From the NCBI GenBank assembly GCA_934667175.1, contig CAKULN010000019.1:1-51635 (forward strand): a DNA stretch of 51,635 nucleotides, read 5' to 3'. Source of the DNA: an uncultured Bacteroidales bacterium. GTDB lineage: Bacteria > Bacteroidota > Bacteroidia > Bacteroidales > UBA932. Under the pieces are notes generated by a model that searched no databases, was not told the origin of the DNA, and saw only the letters and a program-made list of their open reading frames with translations. This document shows positions 25,583-33,411 of the stretch, piece after piece. Made by a program: the position numbers and the translations under genes. Positions within the stretch are counted from its first letter, which is position 1. Every line of letters begins with the position of its first letter.

Positions 25583-25590
25583 TATCTTTG
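25583..25590 (+). promoter_or_regulatory. Promoter box of the YtxH operon
   Basis: TATCTTTG, with a TTGG at 25560-25563 after a 19-base spacer. The ATG follows 15 bases after the box, so the leader is very short. Confidence 0.65.
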
Positions 25591-25605
25591 TGAAAATCGA
25601 ACGTT

Positions 25606-25920
25606 ATGAAAGGTGATTCATTGTTAGCGTTTATCGCTGGGGCGGCGGCCGGGCTTACCCTTGGACTGTTGTTCGCTCCGGAGAAGGGTGAGGAGACCCG
25701 CAGAAAACTGAAGGAGACTGTCGGCGATGCCGCTGATTCGGCCAGGGCCCGTGCAAGGCTTGCGAGAGTGGAGCTTAATGACCTGAAGGCTGAGTTACGG
25801 GATCAGGCGGAGGACTTGAGGGAGGATGTGAGAGTCAAGATCCTTGAGCGCCTTGATAAACTTGAGAGCGTGCTTCAGAAGGACATTGAATATTCCGGAC
25901 GGCAATCCGAAAACGCTTGA
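25606..25920 (+). CDS. YtxH-domain protein
   Basis: 104 residues. A glycine/alanine-rich membrane helix (LAFIAGAAAGLTLGLLFAP) is followed by EKGEETRRKLKE and a long amphipathic, highly charged helix likely to form a coiled coil. This is the YtxH/GvpP-like envelope-stress type. First gene of a three-gene operon typical of Bacteroidota. Confidence 0.88.
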   Translation: MKGDSLLAFIAGAAAGLTLGLLFAPEKGEETRRKLKETVGDAADSARARARLARVELNDLKAELRDQAEDLREDVRVKILERLDKLESVLQKDIEYSGRQSENA

Positions 25921-25922
25921 CG

Positions 25923-26273
25923 ATGAGTGAGTTCACTAAACCGATAGAGGAACTTGGCAAGAATGCGGCGGACTATGTCGAGGCCAGGATTGATGACTTG
26001 AAGTTGAGGACGGCCAAAGGATTGTCTCTGACACTTGGCAAGTTGCTTTACATGCTGCTCGTGCTTTTCATCGTGTCTGTCATTCTGACCGCGCTTGCCA
26101 TCGGAGGCGTGATGTGGATAGGGGAGATGATCGGCAGTTACGCCGCCGGGGCCGGAATCGTGGCGGCGGTGTTCGCAGTGATTTTGGCGATTGTCATCCT
26201 GCTGAGAAAGAGGTTGTTCCGCAACACTTTCATCCCGATGTTCATCAAACTGTTTTTTGACGAAGACAAATAG
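25923..26273 (+). CDS. Phage-holin-family (holin-X) membrane protein
   Basis: 116 residues from the ATG at 25923, two bases past the YtxH stop. An amphipathic N-terminal helix (EFTKPIEELGKNAADYVEARIDDLK) is followed by two membrane segments, LLYMLLVLFIVSVILTALAI and AGAGIVAAVFAVILAIVILL, and a basic tail. It matches the holin superfamily III / Actinobacterial holin-X profile, which is common on chromosomes and is not evidence of a prophage. Confidence 0.82.
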   Translation: MSEFTKPIEELGKNAADYVEARIDDLKLRTAKGLSLTLGKLLYMLLVLFIVSVILTALAIGGVMWIGEMIGSYAAGAGIVAAVFAVILAIVILLRKRLFRNTFIPMFIKLFFDEDK

Positions 26274-26276
26274 GCT

Positions 26277-26510
26277 ATGCGATACTCGGAAATCAAGACT
26301 ATGGATGAGCTTGAGTCTGCTCAGAAGGATGTTCGGGAGCGTCTCGGACGCAAACGGTTTCTGATGGTTGAGTCTCTGTCGGATGTCAAGCAAGCGCTTG
26401 CGCCTTCCAACCTGCTGTTCTCCGGTCTGAGAGGGCTTTCGGCTTTCCTGCCGGTGGAAAAGATGCTTCTTGTGGCCGTAAGAATATTCAAACGCAGATT
26501 GTTCAAGTGA
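26277..26510 (+). CDS. Small hypothetical protein of the YtxH/holin operon
   Basis: 77 residues, starting 3 bases after the holin-X stop. It has a charged helical N-terminal half and a more hydrophobic middle (SNLLFSGLRGLSAFLPVEKMLLVAVRIF) ending in basic residues. A protein of this shape regularly follows YtxH and holin-X genes in this phylum. Function unknown. Confidence 0.72.
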   Translation: MRYSEIKTMDELESAQKDVRERLGRKRFLMVESLSDVKQALAPSNLLFSGLRGLSAFLPVEKMLLVAVRIFKRRLFK

Positions 26511-26537
26511 TTGCGGTCATATTCATTTAGTTTCGAC

Positions 26538-28355
26538 ATGAGCATATTCAAAGAAAGGATTGAGTCGGTTCGGGCGATGATGCGCTCGAAGGGGTGGGAT
26601 GCCGTCATCGTGACGGGCAATGATCCTCACAACAGTGAATATTCCGCCGCGCGCTGGCATCAGGTGGCTTGGCTTTCCGGCTACACGGGGGAGGGAGACC
26701 TTGTCATCACGGAGGATCATGCCGGACTTTGGACGGACACGCGCTATTTCATCCAGGCTTCCAGGCAGCTTCCTGCTGCGGGTGTGGAGTTGCATAAGAC
26801 TCGCGTTCCCGGTCAAATGCTTATCCCAGAATGGCTTGCCGGTCATTTTGCGGCTTTTGAGGAGGTTTGCGTAGCGGTTGACGGGCTTTGTATGACAGCT
26901 TCTTCCGTGAAGGACATCCAGGAAGCGGTCGGGGAGAAGGTCCGCTTTGTCAACGCTCCTGACATGCTGGAAGTCCTGTGGACAGACCGCCCGGAGATTC
27001 CTCAGACCCCGGTCATCACACTTGGCCCGGAGCAGGTCGGTTGGTCGAGGGCGCAGAAAATCCGTTGGATGCGGAAATGGCTGACGGAAAAAGGCTACGA
27101 CGCGATTCTACTCACGGCATTGGACGAGATTGCCTGGATGCTGAATGTCCGTGGACAGGATGTGGCTTACAATCCTGTCGTGATGTCGTATCTGCTTGTC
27201 ACTCAGGATAATGTACTTTGGTTTGCTCGGAAAGGCCCGACTCCGGATGAGGATGGTGAGACCGAGGACAGTTTCCGCGAGTTGATAGCGGACGGAGTGA
27301 ACATTCAGGAATATTCTGATGTGGAGACCGCTCTTTCAAACCTTGTGGACGGAAGTTACATCAAGACTCTGTTTGTGGATCCTACGACATTGAATTACAA
27401 TCTATACAGTATTCTGGAGGATAATTCGTCTCAGTCCATCGTCTTCGGCACCTCACCGGTCGGGTTGCGCAAATCCGTCAAGAACGATGTTGAGGTAGCC
27501 GGAATGAAGGAGGCGCACCTTGAGGACGGCATAGCCATGGAGCGTTTCCTTCACTGGTTGCAGACATCTGTCGAGGCGGGAGATGCGATCAATGAATATG
27601 AAGCCTCTCTCAAGCTGCACGAGTTCCGCTCGGAAATCGAAGGCTTCCGTGGAGAGAGTTTCGAGACGATTTCCGCCTACGGGCCGAACGCCGCCTTGCC
27701 GCACTACGTCACACCGGAGGAGGGGTCGGCTGAGATCTACGCTGAAGGCCTTTACCTGTGCGATTCCGGAGGACAGTACCTGTTCGGAACCACGGACATC
27801 ACCAGGACTATTCCGCTTGGACCTTGCTCGCAACTTGAGAAGGAGGATTACACCTTGGTCTTGAAAGGCCATATCGCTCTTTCCAAGGCAGTTTTCCCTA
27901 AGGGAACGGCCGGTTGCCAGTTGGATGTCCTGGCCCGTGAGCCGCTTTGGAACGCCAAGCGCAATTTCGGCCACGGAACCGGCCACGGTGTCGGATTCTA
28001 TCTAAACGTCCACGAAGGTCCGCAGGACATCCGGCAGAACTTTAACCGACAGGCTCTTATTCCGGGCATGATCACCAGTGATGAACCGGGAATCTACCGT
28101 GAGGGCAAGTACGGCATCCGTCACGAGAACCTGATCCTTTGCGTGGATGCCGGGGAGAACGATTTCGGCCACTGGCTCAGGTTCGAGCCGTTGACACTCT
28201 GCCACTTCGACACATCAATTCTGCTTAAGGATCTCCTTGACCGCTCAGAAATCGAATGGCTGAATGCCTACAACGAAAGAGTATATCAGACTCTTTCTCC
28301 GCGTCTCACCCAAGATGTCGCCGCCTGGCTCCGTCAGAAGACTCTGTCGATATAG
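26538..28355 (+). CDS. M24B Xaa-Pro aminopeptidase
   Basis: 605 residues from the ATG at 26538. Two creatinase-like N-terminal domains (NDPHNSEY...WLSGYTGEGDLVIT) precede the pita-bread catalytic domain. Metal ligands are visible: LCDSGGQYLFGTTDITRT (two Asp), the His in FGHGTGHGVG, Glu in TSDEPGIYREG and Glu in RHENLIL. A C-terminal extension is usual for the long eukaryote-like APP form found in Bacteroidota. It removes N-terminal residues before proline. It follows the small gene by 27 bp and could be in the same transcript. Confidence 0.95.
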   Translation: MSIFKERIESVRAMMRSKGWDAVIVTGNDPHNSEYSAARWHQVAWLSGYTGEGDLVITEDHAGLWTDTRYFIQASRQLPAAGVELHKTRVPGQMLIPEWLAGHFAAFEEVCVAVDGLCMTASSVKDIQEAVGEKVRFVNAPDMLEVLWTDRPEIPQTPVITLGPEQVGWSRAQKIRWMRKWLTEKGYDAILLTALDEIAWMLNVRGQDVAYNPVVMSYLLVTQDNVLWFARKGPTPDEDGETEDSFRELIADGVNIQEYSDVETALSNLVDGSYIKTLFVDPTTLNYNLYSILEDNSSQSIVFGTSPVGLRKSVKNDVEVAGMKEAHLEDGIAMERFLHWLQTSVEAGDAINEYEASLKLHEFRSEIEGFRGESFETISAYGPNAALPHYVTPEEGSAEIYAEGLYLCDSGGQYLFGTTDITRTIPLGPCSQLEKEDYTLVLKGHIALSKAVFPKGTAGCQLDVLAREPLWNAKRNFGHGTGHGVGFYLNVHEGPQDIRQNFNRQALIPGMITSDEPGIYREGKYGIRHENLILCVDAGENDFGHWLRFEPLTLCHFDTSILLKDLLDRSEIEWLNAYNERVYQTLSPRLTQDVAAWLRQKTLSI

Positions 28356-28672
28356 TATTTCTTCCGTGGCACTCAAGTGACTGAAACTGAATACAAAGAA
28401 TAATGTCCTGGCTCAATTTACGGTACCAGAACATTGCTCTTTTACTTGACAATCAAGGTGTTATCTGCCACGTACACTTACTTTGGCCGCTGAGCCTGTC
28501 GAAGCGCTGTATGGCACCTCTTGGTGGTGCAGTTATATTGTTCGGTTTCTTCAGTAAGTCCTGAGAGCCTCTGCTCTGAATTTTGGTAACGTGCAAAATT
28601 CAGGTTAGAGGCTCTCAGGACTATGTAGTGGAGAAGCTGTACTCCGCAATTGAGAATCTGTGATTTGGAAAG
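28356..28672. other. Intergenic region between aminopeptidase and trpB2
   Basis: No gene. It holds one copy of the dispersed repeat (GCCGCTGAGCCTGTCGAAGC, 28490-28509) and a long near-perfect inverted repeat (28557-28622) between two convergent genes. Confidence 0.6.
28557..28622. repeat. Long inverted repeat (probable bidirectional terminator)
   Basis: AGTCCTGAGAGCCTCT ... CTGAATTTTG pairs with CAAAATTCAG ... AGAGGCTCTCAGGACT across an 8-base loop. The arms are about 29 bases with three mismatched positions in the middle. No long T-run follows, so termination is only one possibility; it could be an RNA element or a mobile remnant. Confidence 0.7.
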
Positions 28673-30037
28673 TTACTTGTTCAGCGCGTCAGCGGACTTG
28701 ATGTACTTGGCGAGGTCGGCGTCAGAGACGTGGAAGTTCTGCATCTCCCCGGAGAAGTACTGGTCGTAGGCGCTCATGTCCACGAACCCGTGGCCGGACA
28801 AGTTGAAAAGAATCGTCTTCTCCTCACCGGTCTCCTTGCACTTGAGCGCTTCGTTGATGGTCGCCGCGATCGCATGGCATGATTCCGGCGCTGGGATGAT
28901 GCCCTCGGTCTGTGCGAAGAGGACTCCGGCTTTGAACGCGTCTGTCTGCTCGATGTCCACAGCCTCCATGTAGCCGTCCTTCATCAGCTGAGACATGATC
29001 ACGCCAGCTCCATGGTAGCGGAGCCCTCCGGCATGGATGGTCGCCGGCTTGAAATCGTGCCCGAGGGTGTACATCGGCAGAAGCGGAGTCATACCGGCCT
29101 CGTCACCGAAGTCATATTCAAACTTGCCCCTTGTGAGCTTAGGACATGAATATGGCTCAGCTGCGATGAAACGGGTCTTTTTGCCTTCCTGAATATTATG
29201 CCTCATGAACGGGTAGGCGATTCCGCTGAAGTTCGAGCCGCCGCCGAAGCAGGCCACAACGATTTCAGGATATTCCCCGGCCATCTCCATCTGCTTCTCG
29301 GCCTCCAGTCCGATGACGGTCTGGTGCAGGCAGACGTGGTTCAGTACAGACCCGAGCGTGTACTTGCAGTTCGGGGTGCTGACCGCCAGCTCGATGGCCT
29401 CGGAGATCGCACATCCGAGAGAGCCCTGATCGTTAGGGTTTGCTGTGATGATGTCCTTTCCGGCCCTCGTGGACATGGACGGGGAAGGGGTGATGTCCGC
29501 CCCGAAAGTCTGCATGATCGATCTTCTGTAAGGCTTCTGGAAGAAGCTGACCTTGACCATGTAGACGGCACAGTCCAGCCCGAACTTCTTGGCTGCGTAG
29601 GAAAGAGCTCCGCCCCATTGGCCGGCGCCGGTCTCGGTGGTGATGTTTGTGATGCCTTGCTCCTTGGCGTAGTAGGCCTGAGCCAAGGCCGAGTTCAGCT
29701 TGTGAGATCCGGCGGGGGAGACACTCTCATTTTTGAAATAGATGTGTGCCGGAGTTCCGAGTGCGGCCTCAAGGTCATAGGCCCTCACAAGAGGGGTGCA
29801 TCTGTAGCCGGCGTATTGCTCACGTACCGGCTCCGGGATAGGAATCCACTCGTCCGTTGTGTTAAGTTCCTGGTCGGCGCAGGTCTTGCAGAAAATAGGA
29901 TAAAGGTCTTCCGCTTTCAGAGCCTCGTGTGTGGCCGGGTTAAGAATTGGTAAAGGTTTGTTCGGCATGACTGCCTGCATGTTGAACCATGCTGTCGGGA
30001 TGTCGCTCTCAGGGAGCAAGAACTTTTTTTGTCTCAT
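28673..30037 (-). CDS. trpB: TrpB2-type tryptophan synthase beta chain
   Basis: 454 residues, longer than classical TrpB (~400) and with the features of the TrpB2 group: the N-terminal extension before RCTPLVRAYDLEAALG, the PLP lysine block SPAGSHKLNSALAQAY, and the glycine-rich phosphate cradle CFGGGSNFSG. It condenses indole with serine. No trpA or other trp gene is adjacent, which is usual for TrpB2 and suggests indole salvage. The gap upstream of its ATG is repeat-filled. Confidence 0.93.
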   Translation of the reverse strand: MRQKKFLLPESDIPTAWFNMQAVMPNKPLPILNPATHEALKAEDLYPIFCKTCADQELNTTDEWIPIPEPVREQYAGYRCTPLVRAYDLEAALGTPAHIYFKNESVSPAGSHKLNSALAQAYYAKEQGITNITTETGAGQWGGALSYAAKKFGLDCAVYMVKVSFFQKPYRRSIMQTFGADITPSPSMSTRAGKDIITANPNDQGSLGCAISEAIELAVSTPNCKYTLGSVLNHVCLHQTVIGLEAEKQMEMAGEYPEIVVACFGGGSNFSGIAYPFMRHNIQEGKKTRFIAAEPYSCPKLTRGKFEYDFGDEAGMTPLLPMYTLGHDFKPATIHAGGLRYHGAGVIMSQLMKDGYMEAVDIEQTDAFKAGVLFAQTEGIIPAPESCHAIAATINEALKCKETGEEKTILFNLSGHGFVDMSAYDQYFSGEMQNFHVSDADLAKYIKSADALNK

Positions 30038-30139
30038 TTTGTTGTTCGTTTTTGAATGTTAAACTATTTTGAATGAATCTAATTCGTTTATTCTGTCCGT
30101 AGGGTCATTCGATCCATGATTCGGTGGTCCCTGACCTTG

Positions 30140-30230
30140 TGGTCGCTGAGCTTGTCGAAGCGCCTTGCCTGTGTTTTTGTACGGTCGCTTCGACAGGCTC
30201 AGCGACCGGATTTAAGGCTCAGTGACCGGT
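30140..30230. repeat. Dispersed repeat pair between trpB2 and sdhC
   Basis: GGTCGCTGAGCTTGTCGAAG at 30140-30159 and the inverted copy CTTCGACAGGCTCAGCGACC near 30184-30203, followed by GGCTCAGTGACCGG. Opposite orientation could form a hairpin. Confidence 0.85.
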
Positions 30231-30242
30231 TGGAAGCATAAC

Positions 30243-30272
30243 AAAAAAGGGCAACCGTTTCCGGTCGCCCTT
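30243..30272 (-). terminator. Terminator of sdhC
   Basis: AAGGGCAACCG-TTTC-CGGTCGCCCTT forms an 11-bp stem with one mismatch. On the minus strand it is followed by a run of T. It ends the transcript 22 bases past sdhC, so no further sdh gene is co-transcribed here. Confidence 0.85.
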
Positions 30273-30294
30273 GAATTTTCTTTATGTTCCTTGA

Positions 30295-30987
30295 CTATAT
30301 CAATGCGTTTGCCTGAAGGAATGCGTTGATACCAACAGCCGCGAAGCCAAGGCAGATCAGCGTGGCGACCACGATGCCGATCACTTTCAGTCTCTTGAAC
30401 CACACCTGGTTGTTCCAACCAACTGTCTGGAACATGCTCCAGAAACCGTGGCAAAGGTGGAACCAGATGGCCACGAACCAGACGAGGTACAGAACCAGCA
30501 CCCACCATCGTCCGAAAGTGAGGTTGAGAAGCTCGTAAGGATTGCCTTCCTCGGCGCCGATGAACATCGCAAGCTGCATCTTGGCCCAGAAGTGGGTAAG
30601 ATGGAATGCGAGGAAGCCGAGAACAACGATTCCAAGTACGAACATATTCTTCGCTGACCATGAGTCGGCGGCAGCGACGCTTGCGGCCTCATAGCGCTTG
30701 TAACCGCCACGGGCCTTGATGTTTTGCCAAGTAAGCCAGCATCCGTAGAAGATGTGGATTATGAAACCGAGGGCAAGAACCGGAACCATGATGGTCACTA
30801 TAGGAAGTGCCATGAACTCACAACCTTTCTCGAAGAGGCCGTCAAGTCCGTTGTAGTTGCCTGTGAAAGAGTCAATGACGGAGAACAGGTTAATCGTCAC
30901 GTGAAGCAGCAGGAAGATTATAAGAAATGCTCCGCTGACAGCCTGGATGAATTTCCTTCCGATGGAATAGTGAAATGCGTTCGCCAT
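30295..30987 (-). CDS. sdhC: Succinate dehydrogenase/fumarate reductase cytochrome b subunit
   Basis: 230 residues with five membrane helices and several histidines placed as haem ligands: LLLHVTINLF, FIIHIFYG, LAFHLTHFW and WFHLCHGFW. This is the dihaem b558-type anchor that passes electrons between menaquinone and the SdhAB (FrdAB) head. In Bacteroidota sdhA and sdhB normally follow directly; here a terminator, dispersed repeats and trpB2 follow instead. It starts 26 bases after tRNA-Met on the same strand, so the tRNA promoter probably drives it. Confidence 0.93.
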   Translation of the reverse strand: MANAFHYSIGRKFIQAVSGAFLIIFLLLHVTINLFSVIDSFTGNYNGLDGLFEKGCEFMALPIVTIMVPVLALGFIIHIFYGCWLTWQNIKARGGYKRYEAASVAAADSWSAKNMFVLGIVVLGFLAFHLTHFWAKMQLAMFIGAEEGNPYELLNLTFGRWWVLVLYLVWFVAIWFHLCHGFWSMFQTVGWNNQVWFKRLKVIGIVVATLICLGFAAVGINAFLQANALI

Positions 30988-31013
30988 TATCGTCTAATTA
31001 GTTTCTTTGTTTG

Positions 31014-31087
31014 TAGCGGGAGTGGGGCATGATCCCACGACCTCCGGATTATGAATCCGACGCTCTAACCAGCTGAGCTACCCCGCC
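31014..31087 (-). tRNA. tRNA-Met (CAU)
   Basis: A full cloverleaf: acceptor GGCGGGG/TCCCGCT with A73, D-arm GCTCAGCTGGTTAGAGC, anticodon stem-loop with loop TTCATAA, T-stem GTGGG/CCCAC. CCA is not encoded. The T-loop reads ATCATGC instead of the usual TTCRANY, so the 54-58 pair is A-U rather than U-A. A D-arm of elongator type argues against initiator tRNA; a tRNA-Ile2 precursor cannot be excluded. Confidence 0.85.
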
Positions 31088-31106
31088 ATTTCTGGCAAGA
31101 GCCATA

Positions 31107-31125
31107 AAAAACCGGCCTGAGCCGG
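31107..31125 (-). terminator. Weak hairpin-T6 between the two tRNA genes
   Basis: On the minus strand CCGGC-TCAG-GCCGG is followed by TTTTTTA. The stem is only 5 bp but GC-rich. It would attenuate transcription between tRNA-Gln and the downstream tRNA-Met and sdhC. Confidence 0.5.
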
Positions 31126-31131
31126 ATTATG

Positions 31132-31202
31132 TTGAGATAGAAGGATTCGAACCCTCACTGACAGAGCCAGAATCTGTAGTGCTACCATTACACCATATCT
31201 CA
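31132..31202 (-). tRNA. tRNA-Gln (CUG)
   Basis: 71-nt cloverleaf: acceptor TGAGATA/TATCTCA with A73, anticodon loop TTCTGGC giving CUG, normal T-loop TTCGAAT. CCA not encoded. Confidence 0.92.
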
Positions 31203-31234
31203 ATGATGTTCCGTGCATCTTCGCAACGGGACTG

Positions 31235-31265
31235 CAAAAATAGGGATTTATCCTGAATTGCCAAA
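31235..31265 (-). promoter_or_regulatory. Promoter of the tRNA-Gln/tRNA-Met/sdhC unit
   Basis: On the minus strand TTTG (31262-31265), a 19-base spacer and TATTTTTG (31235-31242), an ideal Bacteroidota promoter. The tRNA-Gln 5' end is about 33 bases downstream. Confidence 0.8.
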
Positions 31266-31266
31266 A

Positions 31267-32721
31267 TTAATTCGACTTTTTTCTGCGAATTAGCAGGCAA
31301 AGTCCCAAAATAGTGAACAAAGCGTTGAATAAAAGCAATTCGTAGCTGAATTTATACCCACCGAACCACTTCTCGGAGTTGCTTTGCAGTATGAAGCAAA
31401 GGACTGGAGCGATGACGGCCACCAGCGGCACCCACTTGTCGTTGACCTTCTTCTTTGTGAATATCCCGAACGCGAACATTCCCAGGATCGGCCCGTATGT
31501 GTAGCTTGCGAGCTTGTAAACCGCGTCAATGGCCGATTTCGTGTTCAGCAGATAGAAGACGAATATCACTACTCCCATCAGGAACGCCATCAGAAGGTGT
31601 ACTTTTTTCCTGACCGAAGTGATTTGTTCCTCGCTTTTCCCCTTGGTGCCTATGATGTCCACTGTGAACGATGTGGTGAGCGCCGTCAGAGCCGAACCAC
31701 CCGCCGCGAACGCGCACGAAACAAGGCCGATCACGAACAAAACTCCCACGATGGCAGGAAGATAGCCTCCTGTCGCAACGGCAGGGAATAGCGTGTCACC
31801 AACCTCGGTGATGCCTTTCTGTCCGGCGAATATGTACAGAAGCACTCCCAGGCAAAGAAATAGGAATATCACGGGAATCTGCAACAATCCGCTGGTGATG
31901 AGGTTTTTCTGGGAATCCTTCGCGTTGCGGCTGCTCAGCGTGCGCTGCATCATGTCCTGATCCAGCCCCGTCATGGCGATCACGGTAAACACACCCGCCA
32001 GAAACTGCTTCCAGAAATATTCAGGATGATTCACGTCGTCGAAGAAGAACATCTTTGAACAGTCACTCTCACGCACTGTCTGCACCACGCCTGAGAAGCT
32101 CAGTCCCAGATCCTTGGCGATGAACACGATCGCCAGCACGATGGACACGATCATGCAGACCGTCTTCAAGGTGTCTGTCCAGATCACGGACTTCACTCCG
32201 CCTCGGAATGTGTAGAGCAGCACGATCGCCATGGAGATGACCACGTTCAGGATGAACGGCAGATGAAGCGGCTCGAAGATCATCAGCTGAAGGGTCACGC
32301 AGACGAGGAACAGCCTGACCGCGGCCCCCAGGATCTTGGAGATGAAGAAGAACCACGCTCCTGTCTTGTGTGAGGAGACTCCGAACCTGTCATCGAGGTA
32401 TTGGTAGATCGACACCATGTTCATCTTGAAGAATATAGGTGTCAGGACAAAGGCGATGATTATGTAGCCGACGAAGAATCCGAGCACCATCTGCATATAG
32501 CCCATTGCCGTTTCTCCCACTCCGACCATTCCCGGCACTGAGACGTAGGTGACTCCGGACATCGGTGCTCCGAGCATTGCGATCGCCACGATCCACCACG
32601 GAGCCTTGCGGCCACCGTTGAAGAATCCGGCGTTGTCTGCGTTGCGAGAGGAAATCCATGACACTGTGAACATCACGGCGAAGTAGGCCAGGGCTGTGAG
32701 TATGACTGATAAAGGGCTCAT
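31267..32721 (-). CDS. Sodium:solute symporter (SSS family)
   Basis: 484 residues with about 13 membrane helices. The family core is visible in helix 1-2 (RKAPWWIVAIAMLGAPMSGVTYVSVPG), the YTFRGGVKSVIWTDTLK segment and the TGLDQDMMQRTLSSRNAKDSQK loop. It co-transports an organic solute with sodium. The substrate cannot be told: the neighbours (ispF, tRNAs) give no hint, and similarity to the SSS half of the fusion at 48318-50876 is only at family level. It follows ispF by 75 bases on the same strand. Confidence 0.88.
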   Translation of the reverse strand: MSPLSVILTALAYFAVMFTVSWISSRNADNAGFFNGGRKAPWWIVAIAMLGAPMSGVTYVSVPGMVGVGETAMGYMQMVLGFFVGYIIIAFVLTPIFFKMNMVSIYQYLDDRFGVSSHKTGAWFFFISKILGAAVRLFLVCVTLQLMIFEPLHLPFILNVVISMAIVLLYTFRGGVKSVIWTDTLKTVCMIVSIVLAIVFIAKDLGLSFSGVVQTVRESDCSKMFFFDDVNHPEYFWKQFLAGVFTVIAMTGLDQDMMQRTLSSRNAKDSQKNLITSGLLQIPVIFLFLCLGVLLYIFAGQKGITEVGDTLFPAVATGGYLPAIVGVLFVIGLVSCAFAAGGSALTALTTSFTVDIIGTKGKSEEQITSVRKKVHLLMAFLMGVVIFVFYLLNTKSAIDAVYKLASYTYGPILGMFAFGIFTKKKVNDKWVPLVAVIAPVLCFILQSNSEKWFGGYKFSYELLLFNALFTILGLCLLIRRKKSN

Positions 32722-32796
32722 ATCTGTGTTTTAATTATACGCTGAATCTTGTTTTTTAATATTTTAAGGTTGTTGCCGCAATCAGGGCGTGGCATT

Positions 32797-33288
32797 TCAG
32801 ACCTTCGTAATTAAGACTGTCGCCCAGACCTCACAGCCTTCTTTCCGTCCGACGAAGCCAAGACGCTCCGTGGTAGAGGCTTTGACTGAGATGTTATCGG
32901 CATCTGTTCCGATCACCTCCGCAAGTGTGGAACGCATGGTGTCTATGTACGGACGCAGTTTCGGGGCCTGCAACGCTATCGTGATGTCGGCGTTGCCCAG
33001 TTCGTAGCCCTTGGCCCTTACCAGTTCCATCACTTCTTTCAGAAGCAGTTTGCTGTCGACGCCTTTCCATCTGTTGTCGTTGTCCGGGAAGTGCAGCCCG
33101 ATGTCCCCGAGCGAGGCCGCGCCGAGGAGCGCGTCGCAGAGCGCATGGATCGCCACATCTCCGTCCGAGTGCGCCACAAATCCAGTCTCGCTTTCGATCT
33201 GTATGCCGCAAAGCCACATCGGCAGTCCCTCCTTGAGGGCGTGCACATCGTAGCCGTTGCCTATTCTTATGTTTGAATATTCCATCAT
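32797..33288 (-). CDS. ispF: 2-C-methyl-D-erythritol 2,4-cyclodiphosphate synthase
   Basis: 163 residues, standard length. It carries IRIGNGYDVHAL with the zinc-binding Asp and His, HSDGDVAIHALCDALLGA, GDIGLHFPDND and the C-terminal SVKASTTERLGFVGRKEG block. It forms the cyclic diphosphate in the MEP isoprenoid pathway, which also feeds the menA side chain. A minus-strand TACTTTTG box lies at 33305-33312, 17 bases from the start. Confidence 0.97.
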   Translation of the reverse strand: MMEYSNIRIGNGYDVHALKEGLPMWLCGIQIESETGFVAHSDGDVAIHALCDALLGAASLGDIGLHFPDNDNRWKGVDSKLLLKEVMELVRAKGYELGNADITIALQAPKLRPYIDTMRSTLAEVIGTDADNISVKASTTERLGFVGRKEGCEVWATVLITKV

Positions 33289-33344
33289 GCGGTTCTATTT
33301 TCGCAAAAGTAAGCATTTTCTACATTTTGGACGGCTAATTTTCC

Positions 33345-33352
33345 TAAATTTG
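33345..33352 (+). promoter_or_regulatory. Candidate promoter box for GH9-CE4 gene
   Basis: TAAATTTG on the plus strand, with TTTG at 33326-33329; the 15-base spacing is shorter than usual. The ATG is at 33412. Confidence 0.4.
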
Positions 33353-33411
33353 CATTCCTTAAGGACATATTCATTGATTATTTTGAAATCATTAGCATAA
33401 ACCACAGGATA

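Noticed and set aside
25923..26273. Holin as evidence of prophage
   Set aside because: No other phage genes are near; the YtxH/holin-X/small-protein triad is a normal chromosomal operon in this phylum.
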